Shown here in pieces: positions 5,537 to 5,590 of a stretch of 5,590 nucleotides of DNA. The DNA comes from an uncultured Actinomycetes bacterium (lineage in GTDB: Bacteria > Actinomycetota > Thermoleophilia > Solirubrobacterales > 70-9), in contig CALCIA010000287.1 of assembly GCA_937907435.1 (NCBI GenBank), forward strand, positions 1-5,590, read 5' to 3'. Position 1 is the stretch's first letter. Every line of letters begins with the position of its first letter. The notes beneath the pieces are model-generated. The model was given only the letters and a program-made list of their open reading frames with translations, ran no database searches and was not told the DNA's origin. The position numbers and the translations under genes are program-made.

Positions 5537-5590
5537 GGTGTCCTGGGCTCCTCATGGGGGTCCTGGCAGGCTGTGACCCCCATGAGGAGC
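5537..5590 (+). repeat. Long palindromic repeat, right copy (downstream of the kinase), cut by the window end
   Basis: These 54 bases are the exact reverse complement of 199-252. The left arm is 5540-5562, the loop ctggcaggctgt is 5563-5574, and the right arm starts at 5575. Only 16 of the expected 23 bases of the right arm are inside the window. The arm begins 7 bases after the kinase stop codon, so a kinase transcript would end in a strong hairpin. There is no T-run within view. Its orientation relative to the kinase is the same as that of the left copy relative to the metal transporter. Confidence 0.9.

Noticed and set aside
192..5590. Composite transposon or integrated element bounded by the two repeats
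   Set aside because: There is no transposase, integrase or target duplication, and the enclosed genes look like ordinary chromosomal genes with uniform composition. The ends are better explained as dispersed 3'-end repeats.

Overview
The window is very GC-rich, with G or C at most third codon positions, GTG starts and short intergenic gaps. The proteins look actinobacterial (an NRAMP-type transporter, an ABC-2 exporter, and a DevS-like GAF-GAF histidine kinase). The style suggests a deep-branching high-GC actinobacterium such as Thermoleophilia/Solirubrobacterales. That placement is an inference from composition and protein style, not a proven assignment.

Layout from left to right. Positions 1-298 hold no convincing gene, but contain a long palindromic repeat (192-249). 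Positions 299-1585 on the minus strand encode an NRAMP/SLC11-family divalent metal transporter whose metal-binding motifs are non-canonical. A gap of about 107 bp (1586-1692) carries divergent start signals. On the plus strand follow three translationally coupled genes: a small four-helix membrane protein of unknown function (1693-2106), an ABC transporter ATPase (2103-3003) and an ABC-2 permease (3000-3791). Each junction is a 4-base ATGA overlap. The ATPase reading frame is broken by one extra G near 2393-2395. A 65-bp gap with a hairpin and a possible promoter leads to a 558-residue sensor histidine kinase (3857-5533). The window ends inside a second copy of the palindromic repeat (5537-5590).

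How the genes relate. The three coupled genes probably form one exporter unit: the ATPase powers the permease, and the small membrane protein may be an accessory subunit. The kinase has its own start signals and no response regulator in view. Its first GAF domain keeps the His and Tyr positions that bind and contact haem in DevS/DosT, so it may sense oxygen, NO, CO or redox state. The transporter is an independent divergent unit.

The most unusual structure is the pair of palindromic repeats. The 54 shared bases are identical but in opposite orientation at the two window ends. Each copy lies just past the stop codon of a gene (the transporter on the left, the kinase on the right), in the same orientation relative to that gene's transcription. 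This looks like a dispersed, 3'-end-associated repeat family, possibly used as a terminator or mRNA 3' stabiliser.
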